This document shows, one piece after another, positions 25,353 through 34,621 of a stretch of 64,000 nt of DNA. A program made the translations under genes and the position numbers. Below the pieces are notes generated by a model. It saw only the letters and a list, made by a program, of their open reading frames with translations, was not told where the DNA came from and ran no database searches. The DNA is taken from the NCBI RefSeq assembly GCF_965233615.1, contig NZ_OZ247495.1; one strand, written 5' to 3'. Positions within the stretch are counted from its first letter, which is position 1, and each line of letters opens with the position of its first letter. The DNA comes from Pelagibius sp028280305. Lineage in GTDB: Bacteria; Pseudomonadota; Alphaproteobacteria; Kiloniellales; Kiloniellaceae.

Positions 25353-25555
25353 GATTCTGTTGGCTGCCCGCGGCATGCCCGTGCGAATTCCCCAGACAAG
25401 GCTTCCCAAGGGGCCCCCTGTCGGGCTAAATCAAAGCAATCGTCCCTTTATTGGTCTGAAACTGGTCTTTTGGCTATGCCATCTGCCGATAGTTCGGCAG
25501 CCCTGGATCGCCGGGCCGGCCCGGCCAGCCATGATTTAAGGAGTCTCGTAAGGTC

Positions 25556-27157
25556 ATGCGCAATCTGGAACTTCCGGGCCGGTCGGTCGCCCGCTCAATG
25601 AACGGCATGGCCGCGACCTCTCATGCGCTGGCGACTCTGACCGCGATCAATGTGCTGCAGGACGGCGGCAATGCGATGGACGCAGCCGTTGCAGCCTGTG
25701 CCGTACAAGGTGTCGTGGAGCCCGAATCGACCGGTATCGGCGGTGACTGTTTCGTTCTCTACGCCCCGCGCGGCTCCGCCGATATCGTCGCCTTCAACGG
25801 CTCAGGACGGGCGCCCAAGGCCGCCACGGCCCAATGGTATGCCGAACAGGGCATCGACAAGCTTGAACGTTTTACCCCGCATTCCGTAACTGTGCCGGGC
25901 TCCATCGACGCCTGGGCTCAGCTTCTGCGCGACCACGGTACCCGGAGCCTCGGCGACATGCTGCAGCCCGCCATCCGTTTCGCCCGGGACGGCTATGTCA
26001 TTACCGAGCGTGTGGCCACGGATTGGGAAGGTGAAATCGAAGCCTTGACCCACGACCCGGTTACCAGCGATATCTTCCTCCCGAACGGCAAGCCGCCGGC
26101 GCTGGGCAGCGTTCATCGGCAACCGCTTCTGGCTGCAAGCATGGAGACCATCGCCGAGCAAGGCCGCGACGCCTTCTATAAAGGTGCCATCGCCGAAGAC
26201 CTGGTTGCCCACCTGCGCGAACTCGGCGGCCTTCACAGCCTGGAGGACTTCGCCGAAGCCGCCGGCGAGTACGTCGATCCGATCAAGTCAGCCTACAAAG
26301 GATACGACATCTACCAGTGTCCGCCCAACGGCCAGGGTGTGATTGCGCTGCTGCTGCTGAATATACTTTCCGGCTTCGATTTCTCGACGATGGAGGCGAT
26401 GAGTGCCGAACGCCTGCATATAGAGATCGAAGCGATGCGCATCGCCTATCAGGAGCGCGATGCCCGCCTTGCCGACCCGGCCCAGGCCGAAGTTCCGGTG
26501 GAGCAGCTGCTCTCCGCCGACTACGCCGTGGAACTGCGTAGCCGCATTCAAATGGACCGCGCCTCCGTGCCGCCTGCGCCGGCCCCCATCGCCGCCCATG
26601 CGGACACGGTCTACCTCTCCGTGGTGGATAAGGACCGCAATGCGGTCAGCTTCATCAATTCCACCTTCAACTCCTTCGGCAGCGGCATCACCGGTCCGAA
26701 GAGCGGCATCGTGTTGCAGAACCGTGGCGGCGCCTTTTCGGTGGACCCGGACCATCCGAACTGCATCGCGCCCGGCAAGCGCCCGATGCACACCATCATC
26801 CCGGGAATGGTGGTCAAGGATGGTCGCGCCGTGATGCCCTTCGGCGTCATGGGTGGCCACTACCAGGCGGCCGGGCATGCGCGCTTCCTGACCAACCTTT
26901 TCGACTACGGCCTGGATGTTCAGCAGTCGATGGATATGCCGCGCCTCTTCGCGCTGCCGGGCGACGATGAAACCGAGGTCGAGGCCGAAAGCGGCATACC
27001 GCAGGATGTGATCGCGAAGCTGGAAGAGATGGGACACCGCTTCTGCGAGCCCTCGAAGCCCATTGGCGGCAGCCAGGCCATCTATATCGACTGGGAAGCC
27101 GGTGCCCTGGCCGGTGGCTCCGACCCGCGCAAGGACGGCTGCGCTCTCGGGTACTGA
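25556..27157 (+). CDS. ggt: Gamma-glutamyltransferase family protein
   Basis: Ntn-hydrolase of 533 residues that cleaves gamma-glutamyl bonds, for example in glutathione. N-terminal GGNAMDAAVAACAVQGVVEPESTGIGGDCF is the family signature. The autocleavage Thr is in HADTVYLSVVDKDRNAVSF (about residue 349), which would give a large and a small subunit. NSTFNSFGSGI and the GVMGGHYQ region near the C-terminus also fit. It lacks a signal peptide, so it is cytoplasmic, unlike E. coli Ggt. This subgroup may act on other gamma-glutamyl compounds. The rraA-like gene follows after 49 nt. Confidence 0.9.
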   Translation: MRNLELPGRSVARSMNGMAATSHALATLTAINVLQDGGNAMDAAVAACAVQGVVEPESTGIGGDCFVLYAPRGSADIVAFNGSGRAPKAATAQWYAEQGIDKLERFTPHSVTVPGSIDAWAQLLRDHGTRSLGDMLQPAIRFARDGYVITERVATDWEGEIEALTHDPVTSDIFLPNGKPPALGSVHRQPLLAASMETIAEQGRDAFYKGAIAEDLVAHLRELGGLHSLEDFAEAAGEYVDPIKSAYKGYDIYQCPPNGQGVIALLLLNILSGFDFSTMEAMSAERLHIEIEAMRIAYQERDARLADPAQAEVPVEQLLSADYAVELRSRIQMDRASVPPAPAPIAAHADTVYLSVVDKDRNAVSFINSTFNSFGSGITGPKSGIVLQNRGGAFSVDPDHPNCIAPGKRPMHTIIPGMVVKDGRAVMPFGVMGGHYQAAGHARFLTNLFDYGLDVQQSMDMPRLFALPGDDETEVEAESGIPQDVIAKLEEMGHRFCEPSKPIGGSQAIYIDWEAGALAGGSDPRKDGCALGY

Positions 27158-27206
27158 TCCCAGAGTTATTGATTGTCGGCATTACTTGACCCGCAAGGAG
27201 CTGAAC

Positions 27207-27917
27207 TTGGTTGCTTTGGACCCCGCCCTGCATGAGGCCTACAGCCAGATCACCACAGCGACGATCACCACGGTCCTGCTGAAAAAAGGCCTGCGGAACG
27301 TATGGATACGCGGTGCCAAGCCTTTTGCCGGCGAAACCAAGCGCCGGGTCGGCCGTGCCTTTACGCTGCGTTTCGTGCCCGCCCGTGAAGACCTGGCGAC
27401 CCCCGCCTCCTGGTCGTCGCCCACCTCCACCCGGGCCGCCATTGAGGACATGCCCGAGGGCGTGATCACCGTGGTCGACTCCATGGGGGTCACCGATGCC
27501 GGGATCTTCGGAGACATTCTCTGCGCGCGGATGCACAAGCGCGGCGTCGAAGCGCTGATCACCGACGGCGTGCTCCGCGACCTGGAGGGGGTCGAGGCCA
27601 GCGGCCTGCCGGTCTGGTGTAACGGTGTTGCGGCACCCGCCTCCGTCGCCGGCCTTACCTTTGTCGGCTGGCAGCAGCCGATCGGCTGCGGCGGCGTTGC
27701 GGTCTTCCCGGACGATCTGATCGTCGCCGACAGGGACGGTGCGGTGGTGATACCGAAGGACCTGGTCAACGAAGTTGCGGAACTTGGCCTGGAACAGGAA
27801 CGCCTCGAGGGTTGGATCATGCGGGAAGTCGGCAAGGGTGTTCCCCTGCCCGGCCTCTATCCGCCCAACGAGGAAACCCGCGCCCGCTATGCGGCGGAAA
27901 CCGCTGAAAAGACCTGA
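27207..27917 (+). CDS. RraA-like family protein (aldolase/regulator fold)
   Basis: A 236-residue protein of the RraA/HMG aldolase-like fold. The central segment VVDSMGVTDAGIFGDILCARMHKRGVEALITDGVLRD (about 97-133) contains the G-x-G-D/RD metal- and substrate-binding motif typical of RraA and of 4-carboxy-4-hydroxy-2-oxoadipate aldolases. I place the start at TTG 27207: AAGGAG (27195-27200) lies 6 nt upstream and the frame then fits the family N-terminus. Upstream in-frame codons overlap ggt. Role unknown; an RNase E inhibitor or an aldolase are both possible. Confidence 0.85.
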   Translation: MVALDPALHEAYSQITTATITTVLLKKGLRNVWIRGAKPFAGETKRRVGRAFTLRFVPAREDLATPASWSSPTSTRAAIEDMPEGVITVVDSMGVTDAGIFGDILCARMHKRGVEALITDGVLRDLEGVEASGLPVWCNGVAAPASVAGLTFVGWQQPIGCGGVAVFPDDLIVADRDGAVVIPKDLVNEVAELGLEQERLEGWIMREVGKGVPLPGLYPPNEETRARYAAETAEKT

Positions 27918-27973
27918 TCCAGGGGCTGCAAAAGGCACTTGCCAGGAAATTCGCGTTTTTCTAGCCTTTCCCG

Positions 27974-28501
27974 ATGCTTGTGCTCGAACGATTCTTTCCG
28001 CCCTTTAAGTTGCGGCTCGGAAACCCCGGGGATGCGGAAGCGCTGCTGCAGGTCCATCAGCGGGCGATCCTTGTGCTCGGCCGGCGGATCTACAGCGATG
28101 CCCAGGTAGAAAGCTGGGCTTCCGGCAACACGGCTGAGCGCTATGTCAGCGCCATGCGCGAAGACGGCGAGATCTTCGAGGTCGCCGTGGCGCGGAAGGG
28201 ACGTATTGTCGCCTTCTGCTCGCGTAAGGAGGCAGAGATTCGCAGCCTCTACGTCGATCCCGATTGGGCCCGCCACGGCATCGGCCGCCTGCTGCTGAAG
28301 CGCGCCGAAATGGCCATCACGGAAGCCGGCCATGGTTCCATCTCCATCGGCGCCAGTCTGGTCGGTCTGCCTTTTTACGAATCCCAGGGTTACCGGGTGC
28401 TGCGTCACCGGCATTGGAAAACGCGCGGCGGCCTGTTCATTCCGGCCGCGGAGATGGAAAAGAACGTTCACGCCTCCGCACACCGGCAGTCCGAAAACTA
28501 A
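27974..28501 (+). CDS. GNAT-family N-acetyltransferase
   Basis: A 175-residue acetyltransferase with the acetyl-CoA binding loop SLYVDPDWARHGIGRLLLKRAE (about 94-115; R-x-x-G-x-G/A pattern RHGIGR) and the terminal FYESQGYRVL strand of GNAT proteins. The substrate cannot be inferred. It is codirectional with the MFS gene behind it, which lies in the same reading frame after the TAA stop. Unlike the window average, the C-terminal tail (ASAHRQSEN) looks unstructured. Confidence 0.88.
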   Translation: MLVLERFFPPFKLRLGNPGDAEALLQVHQRAILVLGRRIYSDAQVESWASGNTAERYVSAMREDGEIFEVAVARKGRIVAFCSRKEAEIRSLYVDPDWARHGIGRLLLKRAEMAITEAGHGSISIGASLVGLPFYESQGYRVLRHRHWKTRGGLFIPAAEMEKNVHASAHRQSEN

Positions 28502-28576
28502 GTCAGAACCCTTCATCGGCCTGCATCGAAGCAACGCTTCAGTCCTATCCGCCATTCTGGGAACAGGAGCCGAGGG

Positions 28577-29722
28577 ATCTTTCACGCGACGCCCGCGATC
28601 GGCAGAGCCAGAGGCTCGATCACCGCGATCTTCTTCATCAACGGCACCCTGGTCGGCTGCTGGGCGTCCGGTATTCCTCAGATCAAGGAACGCCTCGGCC
28701 TCGACGAAGGTACCCTGGGGCTTGCGCTGCTGGCATTCGCCTTCGGGTCCATCGTCGCCATGCTGTTCGGCGGCCCGCGCATCGACCATTTCGGCAGCCG
28801 TCTGGTGTTGCTGATCAGCACCCTGGGTTTCAGTTTCAGTCTTCCCCTGGTGCTCCTTGCCCAATCGCTACCACAGCTTCTCGCCGCCGTGGTCGTCATC
28901 GGCTTTGCGAACGGCTTGATGGATGTCTCCATGAATGCCCAGGGCATCACCGTCGAGCGCCGCCGCGACCGGCCGATCATGTCTTCCCTGCACGCCTTCT
29001 TCAGCATCGGTGGCATGACCGGCGCGGCGGCAGCGGCACTGTCCTACGGCCTGGGCGGCGGGATTGAACACTACCTGCTCACAGTCTGTGTGCTGGTGAT
29101 CCCCCCGGCCGTCTTCGCGCTTCACGGGCTGTTCCCCGACGCCCAGGCAGCCGGCCTGAAGGGCCGGATTTTGGCGCTGCCGCCCCGGTCTCTCTGGCTG
29201 ATCGCCGCCTTTACCTGCATCGCCTTTGTCTGCGAGGGCGCAATGTTCGATTGGGGTGCCGTCTACCTGCGCGACGCTCTGGGCAGCGATGCCTCGACGG
29301 CGGCCTTGGGTTTCGGCACCTTCTCCGCCGCCATGGCCGCCGGCCGCCTGCTGGGCGACCGGGTGGTCGCGCGTACCAGCCGCGTCACCATTCTGCGCGG
29401 CAGCGCCGTAATCGCCTGCTTGGGCTACGTTCTGGCACTTGCCGGAGAAAGCATAGTGCTCACCTTTTTCGGCTATGCCCTGATCGGCCTCGGCGTCGCC
29501 AATATCGTGCCGGTGCTTTTTTCTCTTGCCGGGACGCGAAAGGAAATCGGCCATGGCAGCGGGATCGCCGCGGTGGCCACGGCCGGCTACAGCGGGTCCC
29601 TGCTCGGCCCCGCCTGGGTGGGGTTCCTGGCGGATCTCTTCAGCCTGCGTTGGGCGCTGGCGGTGACGGCGGTCTTCCTGGTACTTTTAGTCTGCTTCGG
29701 TCGGCTCGTACGAAAAGACTAG
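28577..29722 (+). CDS. MFS transporter (YbjJ-like), no canonical start codon
   Basis: A 12-helix major facilitator. The first clear membrane segment (SITAIFFINGTLVGCWASGI) and the adjoining PQIKERLGLDEGTLGLALLAFAFGS, typical of the family start, lie upstream of the first ATG (28760). Between the GNAT stop at 28501 and 28760 the frame is open but holds no ATG, GTG or TTG. The best candidate is ATC 28577, 7 nt after AGGAG (28565-28569), giving 381 residues; ACG 28589 is another option. Alternatively the start codon was lost by mutation or a sequencing error. The substrate is unknown, perhaps a sugar or small organic. Its stop overlaps that of the next gene. Confidence 0.78.
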   Translation: MFHATPAIGRARGSITAIFFINGTLVGCWASGIPQIKERLGLDEGTLGLALLAFAFGSIVAMLFGGPRIDHFGSRLVLLISTLGFSFSLPLVLLAQSLPQLLAAVVVIGFANGLMDVSMNAQGITVERRRDRPIMSSLHAFFSIGGMTGAAAAALSYGLGGGIEHYLLTVCVLVIPPAVFALHGLFPDAQAAGLKGRILALPPRSLWLIAAFTCIAFVCEGAMFDWGAVYLRDALGSDASTAALGFGTFSAAMAAGRLLGDRVVARTSRVTILRGSAVIACLGYVLALAGESIVLTFFGYALIGLGVANIVPVLFSLAGTRKEIGHGSGIAAVATAGYSGSLLGPAWVGFLADLFSLRWALAVTAVFLVLLVCFGRLVRKD

Positions 29723-30087
29723 CCCTCCTGGACCGGGGTGCAGAGGCAGTCTTCCAGCCCTGTCAGGAAACCCTGGGCAATGGTGGTTTCCGGGTCCATT
29801 TCCCGCAGGATACGGCGTAGCACCGTGCTGCCCTCGGGGAAACGGCGCATCTGGGCGATGGTTTCCTTGGCCAGGCGCTCGCCGAGCGGCCAGTCGTCCT
29901 GATAGACGCCACTGTCTTCAGGCACATCCCAATAGTGCCAGGTCTCGGTCTCATCCAGGCTGACAGTCGGAAACTTCAGCCACTCCTCCTGCCACCAGTC
30001 GGCGGCCTTGGCGGCCTCAGCCACCGCGGTTTCGCTTTCCTGGCGGAAGTCATCGAGGTCCAGGACCTTCTTCGATGCAGCCATCAT
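29719..30087 (-). CDS. Hypothetical protein downstream of metH
   Basis: A 122-residue soluble acidic protein, Trp-rich in the middle (ADWWQEEWLKFP, ETWHYWDVPEDSG), with no signal peptide or membrane segment. ATG 30087 is followed at once by a second ATG; GGAGG lies about 7 nt upstream. It starts 26 nt after the metH stop, so it is probably the last gene of the arsR-MT/metF/metH operon and may help methionine synthase or cobalamin use. No family recognised with certainty. Its stop codon shares the tetranucleotide CTAG with the stop of the convergent MFS gene. Confidence 0.72.
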   Translation of the reverse strand: MMAASKKVLDLDDFRQESETAVAEAAKAADWWQEEWLKFPTVSLDETETWHYWDVPEDSGVYQDDWPLGERLAKETIAQMRRFPEGSTVLRRILREMDPETTIAQGFLTGLEDCLCTPVQEG

Positions 30088-30113
30088 GTTTTTCCTCCCA
30101 TTTGGGCGGTCGC

Positions 30114-33100
30114 TCAGACCGAAAAATACTTTGCCTGCGGATGGTGCAGGACGATTGCCGATGTGGATTGCTCCGGGTGCAGCTGGTGCTCGTCGGACAT
30201 GACGATGCCGATCTCTTCCGCATTCAGCAGGGCCAAGAGCTGCTCCTGATCCTCCAGGTTGGGACAGGCCGGATAGCCGAAGGAATAGCGTGAGCCGCGA
30301 TACCCCTGGCTCAGCATGGCGTCCATGTCCCTCGCGTCTTCATGACCGAAACCCAACTCGGCGCGGATGCGCTTGTGCAGGTATTCCGCTAGCGCCTCCG
30401 CCATTTCCACGCCAAAGCCGTGCAGATAGAGGTAATCCTGGTAGCGGTCATCCTGGAACCAGTCGCGCGCCACGTCCGAGGCGTTCTGTCCGACCGTCAC
30501 CACCTGCAGGCCCAGAACATCACGCTCGCCGCTGGAGAGGTCGCGCAGGAAATCGGCGATGCAGAGTCCGCCACCACGAGCCTGGCGCGGCAGAGAGAAG
30601 CGAGCCACCTCACGCTCCAGATCATCAGGATCGAAGAGAATAACGTCATTCCCCTCGGCATTGGCCGGCCAATAGCCATAGACCGCCTGCGGCACCAGAA
30701 TGTCCTGCTGTTTGGAAACATCGAGCATGCGCTTGAGGGTGGGCTTCAGTTCCTTGCGCGCCCAGATCATGTAATCCTCCAGGGAGCGTCCGTTCTTGCG
30801 AAAGCCCCATTGGAACTGAAACAGCATGCGGTCGTTCAAGAAGGGCACCAAGGCATCCAGAGGCACCCGGGCCAGGACGCGGGGCCCCCAGAACGGCGGC
30901 TCCGGAATCTCGACGCCTTCGGCCAATTCTTCCCGGCGCAGGCGGGTTTCCGCGAAGTCGACCGGGCGCTGGTCGGCCCGCGTCGCCTCGCCCAGCACGC
31001 GCTTGCTTTTACCGGGGCGGGCCGCGCCCTTGCTCTTGCGCTCGTCGACATGGGCGGCGAAGTTGCCGTTCACCACCTTGTCCATCAGCGACAGCCCATC
31101 GAAGGCATCACGCGCATAGGCGACCTGCCCGCTGGCATAAGCCGCCGCACAGTCCTGTTCCACATAGTTGCGGGTCAGGGCCGCGCCGCCCAGCATTACC
31201 GGTACGGCCACGTTGTCGCGGGTCATACGCTCCAGGTTTTCGCGCATCACCACCGTGGACTTCACCAACAAGCCCGACATGCCGACCGCATCGGCCCCGT
31301 GCTCGATCACCGCCGCCAGGATGTTGTCGATGGGCTGCTTGATGCCGAGATTGACGACCTTGTAGCCGTTGTTGGTGAGGATGATATCGACCAGGTTCTT
31401 GCCGATGTCATGCACATCACCCTTCACCGTAGCCAGAACGATGGTGCCCTTTTCCTGTCCCTCCACCTTTTCCATGTGAGGTTCCAGGAAGCGAACCGCG
31501 GCCTTCATGGTCTCCGCCGACTGCAGCACGAAAGGAAGCTGCATCTTGCCGGCGCCAAAGAGTTCGCCGACGACCTTCATGCCGGCGAGAAGGTGCGTAT
31601 TGATGATATCCAGAGGCGGGTGCTTCTCCATCGCCTCGTTGAGGTCATCTTCGAGGCCCTGGCGGTCACCATCGACGATGCGGTCGCTGAGACGTGTCTC
31701 CACGTCCTCCGCACGGACCTTTTTCACGCTGGCGGCGGCTGTACGGCCCTCAAACAGGCTCATGAAAGCGTGCAGCGGATCATATCCGCCATCACCGGTA
31801 TCGGGGCGGCGGCGGTCGAAGATCAGGTCTTCCGCCACCTGTACCTCTTCCTGGGGGATCTTGTGCAGCGGTACAATCTTGCTGACGTGGACGATGGCCG
31901 ACGTCAGGCCGCGCTTGATGGCATGGTCCAGATATACCGAATTCAGCACGTGGCGCGCCGCCGCATTCAACCCGAAGGAAATATTGGACAGGCCGAGCAG
32001 GATCTGACAATCCGGCAGCTCCCGTGCGATCTCCTCAATGGCCTCCAGCGTCCAGAGACCGAGTTTTCGGTCATCTTCGTTGCCGGTGCAGATCGTGAAG
32101 GTCAGTGGATCGATGATCAGGTCGCTGGCCGGCAACCCATGCTTGACGCAGGCGAAGTCGTACAGCCGCTTGGCCACGGCCACTTTGTGATCGGCTTCCT
32201 TGGCCATCCCGCTTTCCTCGATGGTCAGCGCGATCACCGCGGCACCGAAGCGGCGGGCCATTTTCACCCGCTGCTCCGCCGGCTCCTCGCCATCCTCGAA
32301 GTTGATGGAATTGAGGATCGGTTTGCCGCCATAGAGCTTCATCGCCGTTTCGAGCACCGGCAATTCGGTGGAATCGAAAACCAGCGGCGCCGATACCGAG
32401 CCGCGCATGCGGCTCACCACCTCGGTCATCTCGGCGCCTTCGTCGCGGCCGACGAAGGCGGTGCAGACATCGACGGCGTGGGAGCCTTCCTTGGCCTGCT
32501 CCACGCCCATGGCGACACAGCCGTCCCAGTCACCGCTCTCCTGCAGTTCCCGGAACCGCTTGCTGCCGTTGGCATTGCAACGCTCGCCGATGGAGAGATA
32601 GGCGTTTTCCTGACGCAGCGGCATCTGGGCATAGAGGGAAGCAACCGAGGGCACCCAGAAGCTCTGGCGTTGCTTGGGCGCCGGCCGGCTGCCGACCCTG
32701 GAATCCTCGCCCGCCCGCTTGCTGAGCATGGCATCCAGCGCCGCAACGTGTTCCGTCGTGGTACCGCAGCAACCGCCGATGATGTTGAGGCCGTCTTCTT
32801 CCAGAAAGCGGTCAAGCCATCCGGCCAGCTCCTGCGGCTGCAGGGGATAGCGCGTTTGACCGTCGACCAACTCCGGCAGACCCGCATTGGGCTGGACGGA
32901 GATGAAGCCGGGCCAGTTTTCCGCCAGCCACTCCAGGTGGGGCGCCATCTCCTGCGGACCGGTCGCGCAATTGAGGCCGATGACCGGAACATCCAGAGCA
33001 TGCAACACGGTCGCCGCTGCAGCCACATCGGCACCAACCAGCAGGGTCCCGGTGGTCTCTACCGTGACCTGCACCATGATCGGCAGATCCGCTGCGGCTG

Positions 33101-33635
33101 CAGCCCGGGCCAACTTGGCACCGTTTACCGCCGCCTTCACCTGCAGGGTGTCCTGGCAGGTTTCGATCAGAATTGCATCGACGCCGCCGGCAATGAGGCC
33201 GTCGCACTGGATCTTCAGCGCTTCTTCCAGTGAGTCGTAGTCAATGTGGCCTAATGTCGGCAATCTGGTCCCCGGTCCGACGGAACCGACCACGAAACGC
33301 TCCCGGCCATCGCCTGCAAAGAGCTCCGCAGCTTCCCGGGCGATCTCTGCGGCGCGCCAGTTGATCTCCTCGGCGCGGTCGGTCAGGCCGAACTCGCCCA
33401 AGGTAATAGGTGATCCTCCAAAGGTATTGGTCTCCACCATGTCCGCCCCGGCCTCGAAATAGCCGCGGTGTATCTCCCGCACCATGTCCGGGCGCGAAAG
33501 GTTCAGTACCTCGGTGCAGTTTTCCTGTCCCCAATAGTCATCGTCTATGGAGAGATCCATGGCCTGAACACGGCTGCCCATGGCGCCATCACAGAGCAGC
33601 ACCTGCTGCGACAAAAGATCGAGAAACTTGCTCAC
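30114..33635 (-). CDS. metH: Cobalamin-dependent methionine synthase
   Basis: Transfers methyl from 5-methyltetrahydrofolate to homocysteine, in the cytoplasm. The 1173-residue protein is complete. It contains the homocysteine-binding barrel (about 1-320, with GLNCATGP and GGCCGTT for zinc), the pterin-binding barrel (about 350-620), the helical cap and B12 domain with DVHDIGKNL (about 735-745, His binds cobalt), and the SAM-dependent reactivation domain ending with RGSRYSFGYPACPNLEDQ. I start it at GTG 33635, because it overlaps the metF stop as GTGA, a classical coupling junction. It needs SAM-dependent reactivation, and the required domain is present. Confidence 0.98.
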   Translation of the reverse strand: MSKFLDLLSQQVLLCDGAMGSRVQAMDLSIDDDYWGQENCTEVLNLSRPDMVREIHRGYFEAGADMVETNTFGGSPITLGEFGLTDRAEEINWRAAEIAREAAELFAGDGRERFVVGSVGPGTRLPTLGHIDYDSLEEALKIQCDGLIAGGVDAILIETCQDTLQVKAAVNGAKLARAAAAADLPIMVQVTVETTGTLLVGADVAAAATVLHALDVPVIGLNCATGPQEMAPHLEWLAENWPGFISVQPNAGLPELVDGQTRYPLQPQELAGWLDRFLEEDGLNIIGGCCGTTTEHVAALDAMLSKRAGEDSRVGSRPAPKQRQSFWVPSVASLYAQMPLRQENAYLSIGERCNANGSKRFRELQESGDWDGCVAMGVEQAKEGSHAVDVCTAFVGRDEGAEMTEVVSRMRGSVSAPLVFDSTELPVLETAMKLYGGKPILNSINFEDGEEPAEQRVKMARRFGAAVIALTIEESGMAKEADHKVAVAKRLYDFACVKHGLPASDLIIDPLTFTICTGNEDDRKLGLWTLEAIEEIARELPDCQILLGLSNISFGLNAAARHVLNSVYLDHAIKRGLTSAIVHVSKIVPLHKIPQEEVQVAEDLIFDRRRPDTGDGGYDPLHAFMSLFEGRTAAASVKKVRAEDVETRLSDRIVDGDRQGLEDDLNEAMEKHPPLDIINTHLLAGMKVVGELFGAGKMQLPFVLQSAETMKAAVRFLEPHMEKVEGQEKGTIVLATVKGDVHDIGKNLVDIILTNNGYKVVNLGIKQPIDNILAAVIEHGADAVGMSGLLVKSTVVMRENLERMTRDNVAVPVMLGGAALTRNYVEQDCAAAYASGQVAYARDAFDGLSLMDKVVNGNFAAHVDERKSKGAARPGKSKRVLGEATRADQRPVDFAETRLRREELAEGVEIPEPPFWGPRVLARVPLDALVPFLNDRMLFQFQWGFRKNGRSLEDYMIWARKELKPTLKRMLDVSKQQDILVPQAVYGYWPANAEGNDVILFDPDDLEREVARFSLPRQARGGGLCIADFLRDLSSGERDVLGLQVVTVGQNASDVARDWFQDDRYQDYLYLHGFGVEMAEALAEYLHKRIRAELGFGHEDARDMDAMLSQGYRGSRYSFGYPACPNLEDQEQLLALLNAEEIGIVMSDEHQLHPEQSTSAIVLHHPQAKYFSV

Positions 33636-34588
33636 TGGGCAGCCGCCATCGCAAAGGTTCGCCGGCTTTCCGCCCCTCGCGCCGCAAAGGCATCGCATAA
33701 CAGCAACCGGCAAACGGCGGCGGTCAGATCAGCTCTGTTCAAGGTATAGAAATGGAATTCCTCAACGCCGCGCACCGCCAGGAAGCGGCAGAGGTCGGCA
33801 GCGACGGTTACGGCAACCGGGTCCCGCACCTCCCCCTGCTTTTCCAGGCCGTCAAAGAGTGGCGGCAGCCAGGCCGGAAGAGCCGACTTGCAGCTTGCGG
33901 CAATTTCCTGGGTTCGCTTGAAGTTCGCGATGGGGAGCACGCCGGGGATGATGGGTGCCGTAATCCCGGCCGCACGGGCGCGATCGACAAAGCGCAGGAA
34001 GTCTTCCGGATTGAAAAAGAACTGGGTGATTGCGCGGCTGGCGCCGGCATCCAGTTTCCGCTTCAGATTATCCAGATCGCTGTCGGCGCTCTGCGCTTCC
34101 GGGTGCACCTCCGGATAGGCGGCGACCGATATGTCAAAATCCGCCACCCGGCGCAGCCCGGCCACCAGGTCCGCGGCGAAGGCGTAGCCATTAGGGTGCG
34201 GCCGAAAGCCTGTACTGTCCTTCGGCGGATCGCCGCGCAAGGCGACGATGCGGCGAATGCCCGCGGCCCAGTACCGCTCCGCCAGGGCGTCGATCTCTGC
34301 CCGATCGGCACCGACGCAGGTCAGATGCGCAGCCGGGGCAAGGTCGGTCTCGTTCTGAATGCGCTCCACCGTCCGGATGGTCCGCTCCTGAGTCGTCCCG
34401 CCAGCCCCATAGGTGATAGAGACGAAAGTCGGATTCAGCCCTTCGAGCTCGCGCAGGGCCCGCCATAGCCGTTCTTCCGCCAGAGGCGACGCCGGCGGGA
34501 AGAACTCAAACGAGAAACGCGGTTGAACGGTGGTTCGCGGCATGAAGTTCACCTTGGGGTTCAGCGTAGGGGCAAAAGCCTCAGTCAT
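33632..34588 (-). CDS. metF: Methylenetetrahydrofolate reductase
   Basis: FAD enzyme that reduces 5,10-methylene-THF to 5-methyl-THF, the methyl donor used by MetH. The 318-residue TIM barrel shows FSFEFFPP (near 25-32, catalytic Glu), FVSITYGAGG (near 58), LRGDPPKD and ITQFFFNPEDFLRF motifs in order. It ends in a 4-nt overlap with metH and begins 33 nt after the ArsR-methyltransferase gene. MTEAFAPTLNPKVNF before MPRTTVQ could be an extension; a second ATG at 34543 would remove 15 residues. Confidence 0.96.
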   Translation of the reverse strand: MTEAFAPTLNPKVNFMPRTTVQPRFSFEFFPPASPLAEERLWRALRELEGLNPTFVSITYGAGGTTQERTIRTVERIQNETDLAPAAHLTCVGADRAEIDALAERYWAAGIRRIVALRGDPPKDSTGFRPHPNGYAFAADLVAGLRRVADFDISVAAYPEVHPEAQSADSDLDNLKRKLDAGASRAITQFFFNPEDFLRFVDRARAAGITAPIIPGVLPIANFKRTQEIAASCKSALPAWLPPLFDGLEKQGEVRDPVAVTVAADLCRFLAVRGVEEFHFYTLNRADLTAAVCRLLLCDAFAARGAESRRTFAMAAAQ

Positions 34589-34621
34589 GATTTCGCTTTC
34601 GAATTGCAGACCGGAGAAATC

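Noticed and set aside
30420..33233. 937-codon plus-strand ORF opposite metH
   Set aside because: Shadow of metH third-position GC bias; His/Arg/Gly-rich without domains.
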